From: SIG440 sp045645905
Lineage (GTDB): Bacteria > Bacillota > Clostridia > Monoglobales > Monoglobaceae
Length of the DNA stretch: 20,776 nucleotides
Reading direction: 5' to 3'
Assembly: GCA_045645905.1 (NCBI GenBank)
Contig: JAZRJT010000096.1
Span: 1 to 20,776 of the forward strand
A program made the translations under genes and the position numbers. How positions within the stretch are numbered: position 1 is the stretch's first letter; each line of letters opens with the position of its first letter. Under the pieces are notes generated by a model that did not search any database, had not been told where the DNA came from, and saw only the letters and a program-made list of their open reading frames with translations. This document shows positions 7,115-14,914 of the stretch, piece by piece.

Positions 7115-7915
7115 ATGACTACAGTAACTAAAGAAGATATAAAAGTTGAATTAAAGAAACTTGGCATCGTGCCCGGTGATATAGTTATGATACATTCATC
7201 AATGAAAAGTATGGGACATGTTGAGGGCGGCCCCGAAGCTGTCATTCAGGCGGTTTTGGAAACCGTGGGTGATGAAGGAACTCTTTGTATGCCCACCCTT
7301 GTGCAAAGAGATTTTGGCAACGCGTATAAAAACTGGGATATTAATAAAAGCCCCTCGGATGTAGGTTATCTTACCGAATACTTTCGCACAAGGGAAGGCA
7401 GCCTGAGAAGCGACCAGGCAACCCACGCAGTATCAGCTATCGGCAAAATGGCTGAATATATTACCTCTGAGCATACTGCATACGGTCCAAGACTTGGGGA
7501 GTTTGGTGATTATGCATTTTCTAAGTCATCACCTTGGCAAAGAATATATGAACTTAATGCAAAAATGCTGTTTATCGGTGTGCCAATGAAAAAGGGAACG
7601 ATAAGACACCTTGCAGAGCACATTATTGTTGAAAAACTTATAGAAAAATTCCCCGAGGCAACACCATATGTAAGACAGTACAACGAGCCTCTGGATAAGT
7701 TCTGGCCTGAAATACACGGTGATAAGGTACAGGTAAAGTACGAAGAAACAGGCTTGCTGTCAAAAACGACCATAGGCGATGCAACTGTTTTATGTGCTCC
7801 CGCCACCCCCTTTGTTGACGAGATGATTGAATTGTCAATTAAGTCACCATATGACTATATGGGTCATATGGCAACAGATCATCCGCAATACATCGAGCTT
7901 GTAAAGCAACTGTAA
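7115..7915 (+). CDS. AAC(3)/YokD-fold N-acetyltransferase-like protein
   Basis: A 266-residue protein of the Antibiotic_NAT (aminoglycoside 3-N-acetyltransferase) family. Matching features are VMIHSSMKSMG (24-34), GDEGTLCMPT (52-61), RSDQATHAVSAIG (98-110, the family's RS-x-HP-x-x-S region with Asp-Gln replacing part of it), SPWQRIYELNAKMLFIGVP (about 139-157) and HLAEH (165-169). The family transfers an acetyl group from acetyl-CoA to an amine. The catabolic neighbours argue for a sugar-amine substrate rather than antibiotic resistance. GGTGG lies nine bases before the ATG. It is second in the operon, 29 bases from the NagA-like gene. An opposite or altered reaction cannot be excluded. Confidence 0.8.
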   Translation: MTTVTKEDIKVELKKLGIVPGDIVMIHSSMKSMGHVEGGPEAVIQAVLETVGDEGTLCMPTLVQRDFGNAYKNWDINKSPSDVGYLTEYFRTREGSLRSDQATHAVSAIGKMAEYITSEHTAYGPRLGEFGDYAFSKSSPWQRIYELNAKMLFIGVPMKKGTIRHLAEHIIVEKLIEKFPEATPYVRQYNEPLDKFWPEIHGDKVQVKYEETGLLSKTTIGDATVLCAPATPFVDEMIELSIKSPYDYMGHMATDHPQYIELVKQL

Positions 7916-7944
7916 ATATAAATTTTTATAAAGAGGAAATTACT

Positions 7945-9099
7945 ATGAAAAATATAAAAGCAATAACAAATGCTCAGATAGTTTTGGAAAACGGTATCCT
8001 GTGGGATGGTATTATCATTATTCAGGATGACAGAATTGTATCAGTGGGAAACAAGCACAATACGGATATCCCTGCAGGTGCAGAGATTATTGATGCAAAG
8101 GGTGCATACGTTGGCCCCGGATTTATAGACCTTCATGTTCACGGCGGTGGAGGATATTCAACCTGTTATGATTTGAAAAACGCAGCCGAATTTTTCCTTA
8201 ACCACGGCTCAACATCAATCCTGGCAACCCCTGATTACCATATGAACCGCGAAACAACTTTGGAGGTAATCCGCAACATAAAAGCCGATATAGACGAGCT
8301 TAAAAGCGTAAAGGGTATATATATGGAAGGCCCCTATACAAACCCCAAGTACGGCTCGCATTCAGATACAAACCCCTGGAGATGCGGGGTTTTACCCGAG
8401 GATTATATCCCCATTGTAGATGAAGCCGGCTCTTATGCAAAGGTGTGGACAATAGCCCCTGAAAGAGAGGATTTAATGCCCTTTTTGGAATATGCACGAA
8501 AGGTAAACCCCGATGTTGTATTTGCAGTAGGTCACAGCATCGCTACACCAATGCAGATTAGGGCTCTTGGCAAGTACAGACCAACCCTTGAAACCCATTC
8601 TATGAATGCAACCAAGCGTATTCCCGTCCCCGGCGGCACACGTGGCTATGGGCCTGATGAGTATTGCTTTAAAGAACCTGAAGTTTATTGCGAGCTTATC
8701 TCTGACTCCTGCGGAATACACGTTCATCCCGAGCTTCAGCAGCTTCTTTTGCACAACAAAGGAATTGAAAAGGTGGTGCTGATTACAGACAGTACAACTC
8801 ACGTAAATCCTGTTCCTGACCACCTTAAGCATATAATCGACCTTAACTTTGACCCCCGCGGCGGTCTGGCAGGCAGCAAAATGACAATGGACTGCGCTTG
8901 CAGAAATATTATGACAAATACAAACTGCGGTATTGCGCAGGCATTCTTTATGGCGGCAACAACTCCTGCACGTGCCATTGGCATTGATAGCGAAACAGGT
9001 TCTGTCGTTGCCGGCAAAAAAGCCGATTTGGTCTTTGTTGATGATAAATTTAATGTTCAAAAGGTTATGCTTGAAGGCGAACTTGTAGTTTCAAATTAA
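7945..9099 (+). CDS. NagA-like N-acetyl-amino-sugar deacetylase (amidohydrolase superfamily)
   Basis: A 384-residue amidohydrolase resembling N-acetylglucosamine-6-phosphate deacetylase in length and motif order: GFIDLHVHGGGG (59-70, H64/H66), MEGPYTNP (127-134, metal ligand E128), GHSIA (196-200, H197), THSMNAT (217-223, H218), GIHVHPE (257-263) and LITDS (279-283, catalytic D282). NagA usually reads EGPF, THLFNAM and TDA at these places, so this is a divergent branch, perhaps for a different N-acetyl sugar or an unphosphorylated one. NagA-type enzymes remove acetate from the sugar nitrogen in the cytoplasm. GAGG lies eight bases before the ATG. No nagB deaminase or sugar kinase is next to it, unlike typical nagAB operons. 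Confidence 0.85.
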   Translation: MKNIKAITNAQIVLENGILWDGIIIIQDDRIVSVGNKHNTDIPAGAEIIDAKGAYVGPGFIDLHVHGGGGYSTCYDLKNAAEFFLNHGSTSILATPDYHMNRETTLEVIRNIKADIDELKSVKGIYMEGPYTNPKYGSHSDTNPWRCGVLPEDYIPIVDEAGSYAKVWTIAPEREDLMPFLEYARKVNPDVVFAVGHSIATPMQIRALGKYRPTLETHSMNATKRIPVPGGTRGYGPDEYCFKEPEVYCELISDSCGIHVHPELQQLLLHNKGIEKVVLITDSTTHVNPVPDHLKHIIDLNFDPRGGLAGSKMTMDCACRNIMTNTNCGIAQAFFMAATTPARAIGIDSETGSVVAGKKADLVFVDDKFNVQKVMLEGELVVSN

Positions 9100-9117
9100 A
9101 AACAACGAGGTATGTAT

Positions 9118-11235
9118 ATGTTACAAAAAGAGAATAATTACGATTTCCGAAAACGGATGCTTGCTGTTCACGAAAAAGATATACGAAACCTTAATGCACA
9201 ATTGGGTGCAGACGAATTTGAAATTACCGACGGAATCAGCATCATTCTTGGCGACGAGAGCGAAGTAATTTTAACTGCGGCACAGGATTTTGTTGAGTAC
9301 CTGCATATATCAATGAATATCTCTGCCATAATTGTTAAAAAAGGCATAGAGGTAAAGGGAACATACATATCTGTTGAACTTACAGAAAACAATGGTGTGG
9401 ATTTAAAAGATGCAAACGGTTACAAGGGTTTTAGAATTGACACCAATGATGCCATCCGCATAACTGCATTTGATGACCGTGGCGCCGCTCAGGGACTTTA
9501 TCATCTTGAAGAAATGATGACCCTGCGAAAAGCTCCCTTCATCAAAAAAGAAACTGTGTTCAGAAAGCCTATGTTTTCACCGCAAATGGTACATTCGGGC
9601 TACGGCCTTGACGAATATCCCAACGAGCACCTTCAGGCAATTGCTCACGAAGGCAGGGATGCTATCCTTATTTTTGTCAAGGATGTAAATATAACCCCCT
9701 ACGGATATATGGACTTTAACGAGCTAATTCATCGTGCAAAGAAATACGGCATTGACGTTTATGCATACAGCTATCTGCAAAGTGATTTTCATCCTGCAAC
9801 CAAGGGTGCGGAAGAATATTACGACGCATCTTACGGCAAATTGTTTGAAAAATGTCCTCTTCTTAAGGGTATAATACTGGTTGGCGAATCGGTTGGATTC
9901 CCCAGCCACGACCCGAATGTTGCACCCAGCCACAAAACAGTTCTTGATAGTGACGGTCTTCCTGTAGGAAAGCCACGTTCGGGCTGGTGGCCTTGCATAG
10001 ACTTCCCCGAATGGCTTGAACTTATCAAAAAGGTTGTAAGAAAGCACAGCCAAACTGCAGAAATCGTATTCTGGACATATAACTGGGGCAGACAGCCCGA
10101 AAAGGAAAGGGTAAGACTTATCGAAAGTCTGCCGACAGATATTACCCTGCTTGCGTCTACCATAGAAAAATGTCAGAAGGTTTATTTTGAAGACAATGAG
10201 GTTGTCCTTGCAGACTATTCAATTCAAAGCCCCGGCCCAAGCCCCGCTTTCACTTCAGAGGCAATCGCCGCAGGTAAGCGTGGAATCAAGCTTTATACAA
10301 TGACAAACACAGGCGGCCTGACCTGGGACTTTGGACTTATCCCATATGAGCCAATGCCCTTCCAATGGATGAAGCGCTATCAGGTTATGAAGGACGCAAA
10401 CCGCGACTGGGGACTTTGCGGAATTATGGAGAGCCATCACTACGGCTTGTATCCCTCATTCATCAGCAAGCTTTCAAAATGGTGCTTTAATGACCCCAAC
10501 CGCCCAATGGAAGAAATTTTAGACGATGTTTTGGTCAGCGAATACAGCGAGGGGGCTTTGCCAACCGTAAAGAAAGCGCTTGAGCTTTGGAGCGAGGCAA
10601 TTAATTACTACACTCCCACAGATAACGACCAATACTGTGCCTTTCGTCTTGGACCTGCTTATCCATTCTGCTTTTTGGTACCTTATAAAAATCCTTCTGC
10701 ACCATACGCACATTTTGGAAACGGAATTTATCATGCCTCATATGCTACCTGGTATCCTCACGAGGTAACATTCCACAAGGGAGCACCTGTTCCTATAAGA
10801 GTAGCCGCAGAAATCCGTTCCTTAGAGAAAATGCTGCGCTTAATGGAACAAGGAGTAAAAGTTTTAGAAAGTATCGAGAACAAAAACGACAAGCTTCTGT
10901 ACCTGTTGAATTTAGGAAAGTACATCCTTAACACGGTTAAAACCGCAATTAATTCAAAGAAGTGGTACAAGCTTATAAGTGCCTTCCATTCCTCGGAAAC
11001 AGCTGACGAAGTGCTGAATGTTCTTGACAATATGGAACAGCTTTTATCTTTGGAAATTGAAAATGCGAAAGACACTATACCGTTAGTTGAATGTGATTCC
11101 CGCCTTGGTTGGGAGCCGTCAATGGAGTATATGGGCGACAGAGAACATATCGAGTGGAAAATCAAACACGCAAATTATGTTATCAACACCGAAATTGCCG
11201 CACAAAAAAATGCTGCAATAATTGGAAGAAAATAA
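9118..11235 (+). CDS. Large GH20-related putative glycoside hydrolase
   Basis: A 705-residue protein, last in the operon. Residues about 35-140 resemble the GH20 'domain b' (also seen in GH67) that precedes the catalytic barrel: ILGDESE, then GYKGFRIDTNDAIRITAFDD and RGAAQGLYHLEEM, the family's 'G..YGl..l..l' pattern. Residues about 150-450 look like a TIM barrel, with ILVGESVGFPSHDPN (253-267) and LCGIMESHHYGLYPS as conserved-looking loops that could hold acidic catalytic residues. The last 150 residues are helical. The canonical GH20 Asp-Glu pair is not obvious, so the exact family is unassigned. The ATG at 9118 is chosen over 9112 because GAGG (9107-9110) is only one base from 9112 but seven from 9118. 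There is no signal peptide. With the NagA-like gene upstream, a role in releasing N-acetyl sugars is inferred. Confidence 0.65.
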   Translation: MLQKENNYDFRKRMLAVHEKDIRNLNAQLGADEFEITDGISIILGDESEVILTAAQDFVEYLHISMNISAIIVKKGIEVKGTYISVELTENNGVDLKDANGYKGFRIDTNDAIRITAFDDRGAAQGLYHLEEMMTLRKAPFIKKETVFRKPMFSPQMVHSGYGLDEYPNEHLQAIAHEGRDAILIFVKDVNITPYGYMDFNELIHRAKKYGIDVYAYSYLQSDFHPATKGAEEYYDASYGKLFEKCPLLKGIILVGESVGFPSHDPNVAPSHKTVLDSDGLPVGKPRSGWWPCIDFPEWLELIKKVVRKHSQTAEIVFWTYNWGRQPEKERVRLIESLPTDITLLASTIEKCQKVYFEDNEVVLADYSIQSPGPSPAFTSEAIAAGKRGIKLYTMTNTGGLTWDFGLIPYEPMPFQWMKRYQVMKDANRDWGLCGIMESHHYGLYPSFISKLSKWCFNDPNRPMEEILDDVLVSEYSEGALPTVKKALELWSEAINYYTPTDNDQYCAFRLGPAYPFCFLVPYKNPSAPYAHFGNGIYHASYATWYPHEVTFHKGAPVPIRVAAEIRSLEKMLRLMEQGVKVLESIENKNDKLLYLLNLGKYILNTVKTAINSKKWYKLISAFHSSETADEVLNVLDNMEQLLSLEIENAKDTIPLVECDSRLGWEPSMEYMGDREHIEWKIKHANYVINTEIAAQKNAAIIGRK

Positions 11236-11248
11236 TTCTATCTAACCG

Positions 11249-11286
11249 AAAAAGCAATGAAAGCTTTAAAGTTTTCATTGCTTTTT
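11249..11286 (+). terminator. Rho-independent terminator of the four-gene operon
   Basis: AAAAAGCAATGAAA (11249-11262) pairs perfectly with TTTCATTGCTTTTT (11273-11286) across a 10-base loop, and the 3' arm ends in a T-run. It starts 13 bases after the last stop codon. Confidence 0.85.
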
Positions 11287-11290
11287 AGTT

Positions 11291-11351
11291 TTACATTTCC
11301 ACCTCATCCGAGTTTTGCTTTGCAAAACCCACCTTCCCCTCAAGGGGAAGG
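11291..11351. repeat. REP-like short palindromic repeat with two hairpins
   Basis: GTTTTGC/GCAAAAC (11312-11328) and CCTTCCCCT/AGGGGAAGG (11332-11351) stand side by side after CCACCTCATCCG. I recall this 'CTCATCCG ... CCTTCCCCT(nn)AGGGGAAGG' layout as a very frequent intergenic repeat in gut Ruminococcaceae-like genomes. It lies between the operon terminator and the convergent alpha/beta hydrolase gene. Confidence 0.6.
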
Positions 11352-11366
11352 CTACATAGCATCCCT

Positions 11367-12077
11367 TTAATTTGAATATTGTTCAATAAATTCCACTATG
11401 GGTGTGGGGTCATCAAGTCCGTGGGGATGGTGGTCGCATCCCGGTTTCATAATGAGTTTAATTGTGCCATTGTTTTGGGTGTAATAGTCATACAAATACT
11501 TGCCGTTTTCCTCATAGGGAACAACGCTGTCGCTGTCACCGCACACTAAGATAACGGGCATATCATTCTTTAAAAGAATTTCTTTTTGGTCAATAGGATG
11601 CTCCCTATAATTTAAAAGTTCAGCAAGACTTATGCCTGTAAACTTGTGGAACTGTTCCTGCGTGACGCAATGGGCATTTCCAAGTCCCATAGGACAGCTA
11701 AGAAAGTTCATAACAGGCGCATCAAGATAGAGTGCCGATACATTTTGGGGATACATACCGGCATATTTAACCGAAATCGCTCCGCCCGCGCTCATACCCA
11801 CCATAGTACACTTTTTTGAAAGACCGTATTTCTCAACTATATACTCCTGAAATCGTGCACGTCTGTGATAATCCTCTTCTGGGCACCATCGGTAGGTATT
11901 TTCAATGTAAGTCAGGTGAAAGCCCTTTTCAACAAGAGCTTTTTCAGCATTCTGAAAGGCAGTAAAATATTCAGCCTTCATAAGCCATCTTCTGTCTTTG
12001 TCAGGAGTTTTGGGGCAGATAACAATAGCCTTTTTGCCCTCAAAAACAAACTCATCTTTTTTAAAGTCTGCCCACAT
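11367..12077 (-). CDS. Alpha/beta hydrolase (prolyl oligopeptidase/esterase type)
   Basis: A 236-residue serine hydrolase. The nucleophile elbow is VGMSAGG (93-99, Ser96), followed by an acidic residue in CGDSDSVVP (Asp183 the likely triad member) and a histidine in KPGCDHHPHGL (211-221). The fold fits small cytoplasmic esterases; WLMKAEYFTAFQNAEKALVE after a short beta strand is typical of acetyl-xylan-esterase-like or peptidase-like members. There is no signal peptide. The start is clear: AAGGAGAGG lies about eight bases before the ATG. A separate promoter lies upstream at 12198-12227, with a leader of about 115 bases that may hold a gene remnant. Sugar de-esterification is inferred from context only. 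Confidence 0.85.
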   Translation of the reverse strand: MWADFKKDEFVFEGKKAIVICPKTPDKDRRWLMKAEYFTAFQNAEKALVEKGFHLTYIENTYRWCPEEDYHRRARFQEYIVEKYGLSKKCTMVGMSAGGAISVKYAGMYPQNVSALYLDAPVMNFLSCPMGLGNAHCVTQEQFHKFTGISLAELLNYREHPIDQKEILLKNDMPVILVCGDSDSVVPYEENGKYLYDYYTQNNGTIKLIMKPGCDHHPHGLDDPTPIVEFIEQYSN

Positions 12078-12092
12078 ACTAACCTCTCCTTT

Positions 12093-12203
12093 TTAATAAT
12101 GGTCGTATATCGCCATTCTCTTTCTGTAGAAAATTCGTCTTAAAGAATCAATGTCTGAATAAACCTGAAGACCTGTTATAAATTCAGCATCTACATCAGT
12201 GTA
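12093..12203 (-). pseudogene. Possible 3' remnant of a lost gene (36 codons)
   Basis: The stretch just before the alpha/beta hydrolase ribosome binding site reads, in one minus-strand frame, YTDVDAEFITGLQVY, then SDIDSLRRIFYRKRMAIYDH and Y before TAA at 12095-12093. The TAA abuts AAGGAGAGG, exactly as an upstream operon gene would end. A stop lies immediately upstream and there is no start, so if real it is only the last part of a gene. I do not recognise the family. Confidence 0.3.
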
Positions 12204-12227
12204 TCATTTATCATAGCTCTCTGTCAA
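12198..12227 (-). promoter_or_regulatory. Promoter of the alpha/beta hydrolase gene
   Basis: On the minus strand TTGACA (12227-12222), an 18-base spacer and TACACT (12203-12198). The predicted leader is about 115 bases long. Confidence 0.55.
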
Positions 12228-12276
12228 TAGTTGGGGTCAAAGATAAATAATGGAATTTTTAACGGCGGTTGCAGCT

Positions 12277-12628
12277 TTATGCAGCCACCGACAATTCTTC
12301 CACCTCTTCAATGTTCAGTGCAAAGGGTTTTTCTAAAAGAATGTTATAGCCTTTTTCAAAACGGGAATAGAGGTCTTTATGTGCAGATGGTCCATTGTCG
12401 CATTGATAACCGCATCCGCAAACTTATCTCTTTTTACAAATTCTTCAACATCCGAGAATAAGTTCTCCTGACAAACTGAATACTTTTCTGCCATAATGCC
12501 GCGTCTTACGGGGTCAGGGTCAACAATTCCAACAATTTCTATTTTGTCTGGTGCTTCAAGAGCGTATAATGAATATACATCCGCTCTGTTACCTGCACCA
12601 ACCAATACAATTTTTATTTTTTACCCAT
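12277..12628 (-). pseudogene. Gfo/Idh/MocA-family oxidoreductase, truncated and frameshifted
   Basis: Three frames join into the N-terminal NAD-binding half of a Gfo/Idh/MocA sugar dehydrogenase. ATG 12628 (AGGAG nine bases upstream) gives MGKK. Restoring one A to the following A-run continues IKIVLVGAGNRADVYSLYA with the Rossmann glycine motif, then ADAVINATMDHLH. A second single-base loss near 12360 leads into KGYNILLEKPFALNIEEVEE, which holds the EKP motif with the catalytic-region lysine. The frame stops at 12279-12277. Only about 117 of the usual 330-380 residues remain, with no substrate-binding domain, so the gene is dead. It has its own promoter at 12695-12723. Confidence 0.85.
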
Positions 12629-12694
12629 ATGTAACAACTCCTACTAAAGATTTAATATTCTGTTCGAGACCATGAAATTAGCCTTATCGCACTC

Positions 12695-12723
12695 ATTATA
12701 CTCACTTCAACACTCAATGTAAA
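12695..12723 (-). promoter_or_regulatory. Promoter upstream of the dead Gfo/Idh/MocA gene
   Basis: On the minus strand TTTACA (12723-12718), a 17-base spacer and a perfect TATAAT (12700-12695). The predicted leader is about 60 bases. Confidence 0.6.
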
Positions 12724-12777
12724 TGCATTCCCCGAACTTTATGGATTTTTCCGAACAGTTTTTAAGCCCCTGATTTT

Positions 12778-14817
12778 CTATTTTACAAACAAAATCTTAT
12801 GCCCGTAAGGCAGAAGTTCAAAAGCAAAACCTACCTCTGTTTTATCAGCCATATCGGTAGCTGATGTTACATCCTCGCCAAAATCTACAGTAACAGACTC
12901 AATGACAGATGATGATATATTTGCCACAAATGCAAGCATCTGCACCTCGCCTGTCAGGGTGGTATACTTATAATAACTTACCTTCACATTTTTATCAGAT
13001 GACTTTGCATTATTATTCCAATATGGTTTCCACTCGGATTTTTCGATTGGAAAAGCATCAAAGATTTTCCACACCTTGCTCATTATATCTAAGGGTCCGT
13101 TAATATTATTTGGTCTTGGCAAAACTCCGTGAATCAAACTGATTGAAAGTGCCGTTTCATAATCCCAAAGAGGAAGATTTTCATAGACAATAAATTCCAC
13201 AGGCACACCCACATTTCTGCCGATATACTCTGCGCGGAAATAATCAAGATTTACATTTTCGTGACTAGAATTCATAAGCTCCTTCCGCAAAACCTCGCCA
13301 AACCAAAACTGGTGAATGTACGGTGCAGCTGTGTAATTAAGTACTCCGCTTGAATGAACCGTAATCACACCGCCTCTTGAATCAACCGTATCATATAAAT
13401 TCTTAAATAATCTGCGAAGGGCTTTAAAAGGATATGAACCATGCAGATTACCGTCATAATCGTACCAACCGCATCCATGCGAAACTTCCTCGCAATAACG
13501 GGGGAAGACTGTGCTGTCAAGGTAAATGCCGTCTACATGGTATTTATCCATCAGTTCTGCCACGCCTTTAACCATCCAGTCGGCACACTCGGTATTAAAG
13601 CAAAGACCGTAATTTCTTTGGAACGGAACACGCCAATGTCCGCCGTGGAATTGATTTGCCTTTCGTGTAACAAGCACATTCTCTTTAGCGCTGCTCCATT
13701 CAGGTGACATTGTTGAAAGTTCAAATCCGAAATATGGAAGCACCTTTATTCCCCGTTTATGACATTCATCACATATATATTTCAGCTGATAGGAACTTAA
13801 CTCCGAAAGTTCAAACCAGTTCTGGCTTGTATTCCATTTTTCATGCAGAATTAATGTGGTAACGCCTTTTTCCACCAAGCGGTCAAAGCGATTTTCTGCC
13901 GCCAGATAGTCCATATAATTTCCTTCGATTTTTGAGCCGCAACCCAAATGGAAGGCATTGTGTATATATGGTTGCTTGGGGAATGTCTTTACAGGCGTAA
14001 TATGGAAGCCAAAATTAAATTCTATAGGTCGATAAAATATGTTGCCTTCCAACGGGTCGCCCTCCCATGAACGAGGATGACTGTCAAGCAGACGAACCCT
14101 CAGAACAACGGCATCCTTCTCGCGGATTATCTCCATTGCAGTGCTCTCGGTTTCCGGCTGCCAATAACGGTTTTTTTCAGCAAACCAACAGAAGCCGCGT
14201 TCTTCATTGCCCAACCATAAAAGAGGTTTAAATGACATACTTACCGATTGGTTAGGAATTTTCCCGCTTGAAGACATTTCTATCCCTTGGTCAACCGTAC
14301 CGTCAGCATATTTAATTTCGCTGTTTATCTCGGTGTTTCGGTACACATGAAACAATGTACACTCCTCAGCCTTTAAGGGAATTTCTATCCACAATTTATC
14401 CAGAATATACTTTGTCTCTTCAATCTTCTCCAGACCATAAACCTGCCTGAATGTAAGACTGCTGGTCATCAACTTTAAATCAATATCTATGTTTCCATCA
14501 AAGTTCACGGTGTTGCAAACGTCTATAACAAATCGTTTGGATTGTTTGGCGCCGCAGATTATGATTTCCTTATCTGTGCGTCTTTGCACAAAACTTGCAC
14601 TTTCATTTGCATAATAATTGTCCAGCCATTCAGAAGCCTTGCCGTCTTCCTTCATAACAATCCGCACCGGGCCTGCCAGAAGCTCGTGACCCTGGGACAA
14701 CACTGATGTCAGCATTCCATCGGCACCAAAGGTATAGTCTCTCCCAAGAATATGCACAGTGTGATTTGGGCCATCGCTTTCTGCTCTAAGCGGAATAAAT
14801 GGTTTTGGAATTCTCAT
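12778..14817 (-). CDS. Large glycosidase-like protein (DUF6067/GH123-like)
   Basis: A 679-residue protein without a signal peptide. The first 280 residues are beta-rich, ending in IEFNFGFHITPVKTFPKQPY, which resembles the link between the beta-sandwich and the catalytic barrel in DUF6067/GH123-type proteins. The barrel follows (about 300-600), with VTTLILHEKW, KRGIKVLPYFGFEL, YHVDGIYLDST (an aspartate at the end of a strand, plausible for catalysis) and VITVHSSG. The last 80 residues form a beta C-terminal domain. GH123 enzymes act on N-acetylgalactosamine linkages, but I cannot confirm that family. The ATG at 14817 has GGGAGGA at ideal distance; its first bases overlap the stop of a decayed SGNH reading frame as ATGA. 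A probable promoter lies at 14857-14885. Confidence 0.6.
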   Translation of the reverse strand: MRIPKPFIPLRAESDGPNHTVHILGRDYTFGADGMLTSVLSQGHELLAGPVRIVMKEDGKASEWLDNYYANESASFVQRRTDKEIIICGAKQSKRFVIDVCNTVNFDGNIDIDLKLMTSSLTFRQVYGLEKIEETKYILDKLWIEIPLKAEECTLFHVYRNTEINSEIKYADGTVDQGIEMSSSGKIPNQSVSMSFKPLLWLGNEERGFCWFAEKNRYWQPETESTAMEIIREKDAVVLRVRLLDSHPRSWEGDPLEGNIFYRPIEFNFGFHITPVKTFPKQPYIHNAFHLGCGSKIEGNYMDYLAAENRFDRLVEKGVTTLILHEKWNTSQNWFELSELSSYQLKYICDECHKRGIKVLPYFGFELSTMSPEWSSAKENVLVTRKANQFHGGHWRVPFQRNYGLCFNTECADWMVKGVAELMDKYHVDGIYLDSTVFPRYCEEVSHGCGWYDYDGNLHGSYPFKALRRLFKNLYDTVDSRGGVITVHSSGVLNYTAAPYIHQFWFGEVLRKELMNSSHENVNLDYFRAEYIGRNVGVPVEFIVYENLPLWDYETALSISLIHGVLPRPNNINGPLDIMSKVWKIFDAFPIEKSEWKPYWNNNAKSSDKNVKVSYYKYTTLTGEVQMLAFVANISSSVIESVTVDFGEDVTSATDMADKTEVGFAFELLPYGHKILFVK

Positions 14818-14856
14818 AATGAGTCCTCCCTTTTTAAGCTATTTATCATCTTTTTT

Positions 14857-14885
14857 ATAATACAACATAAATTTATAAAATACAA
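14857..14885 (-). promoter_or_regulatory. Probable promoter of the DUF6067/GH123-like gene
   Basis: On the minus strand TTGTAT (14885-14880), a 17-base spacer and TATTAT (14862-14857), leaving a leader of about 35 bases. It lies in the tail of the dead SGNH gene. Confidence 0.5.
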
Positions 14886-14914
14886 CCCCCAAATGAAAGG
14901 TAATAAAGCAAAAA

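Noticed and set aside
7115..7915. Aminoglycoside resistance gene
   Set aside because: Family membership alone does not show resistance; the operon context is sugar catabolism and there is no mobile element around it.
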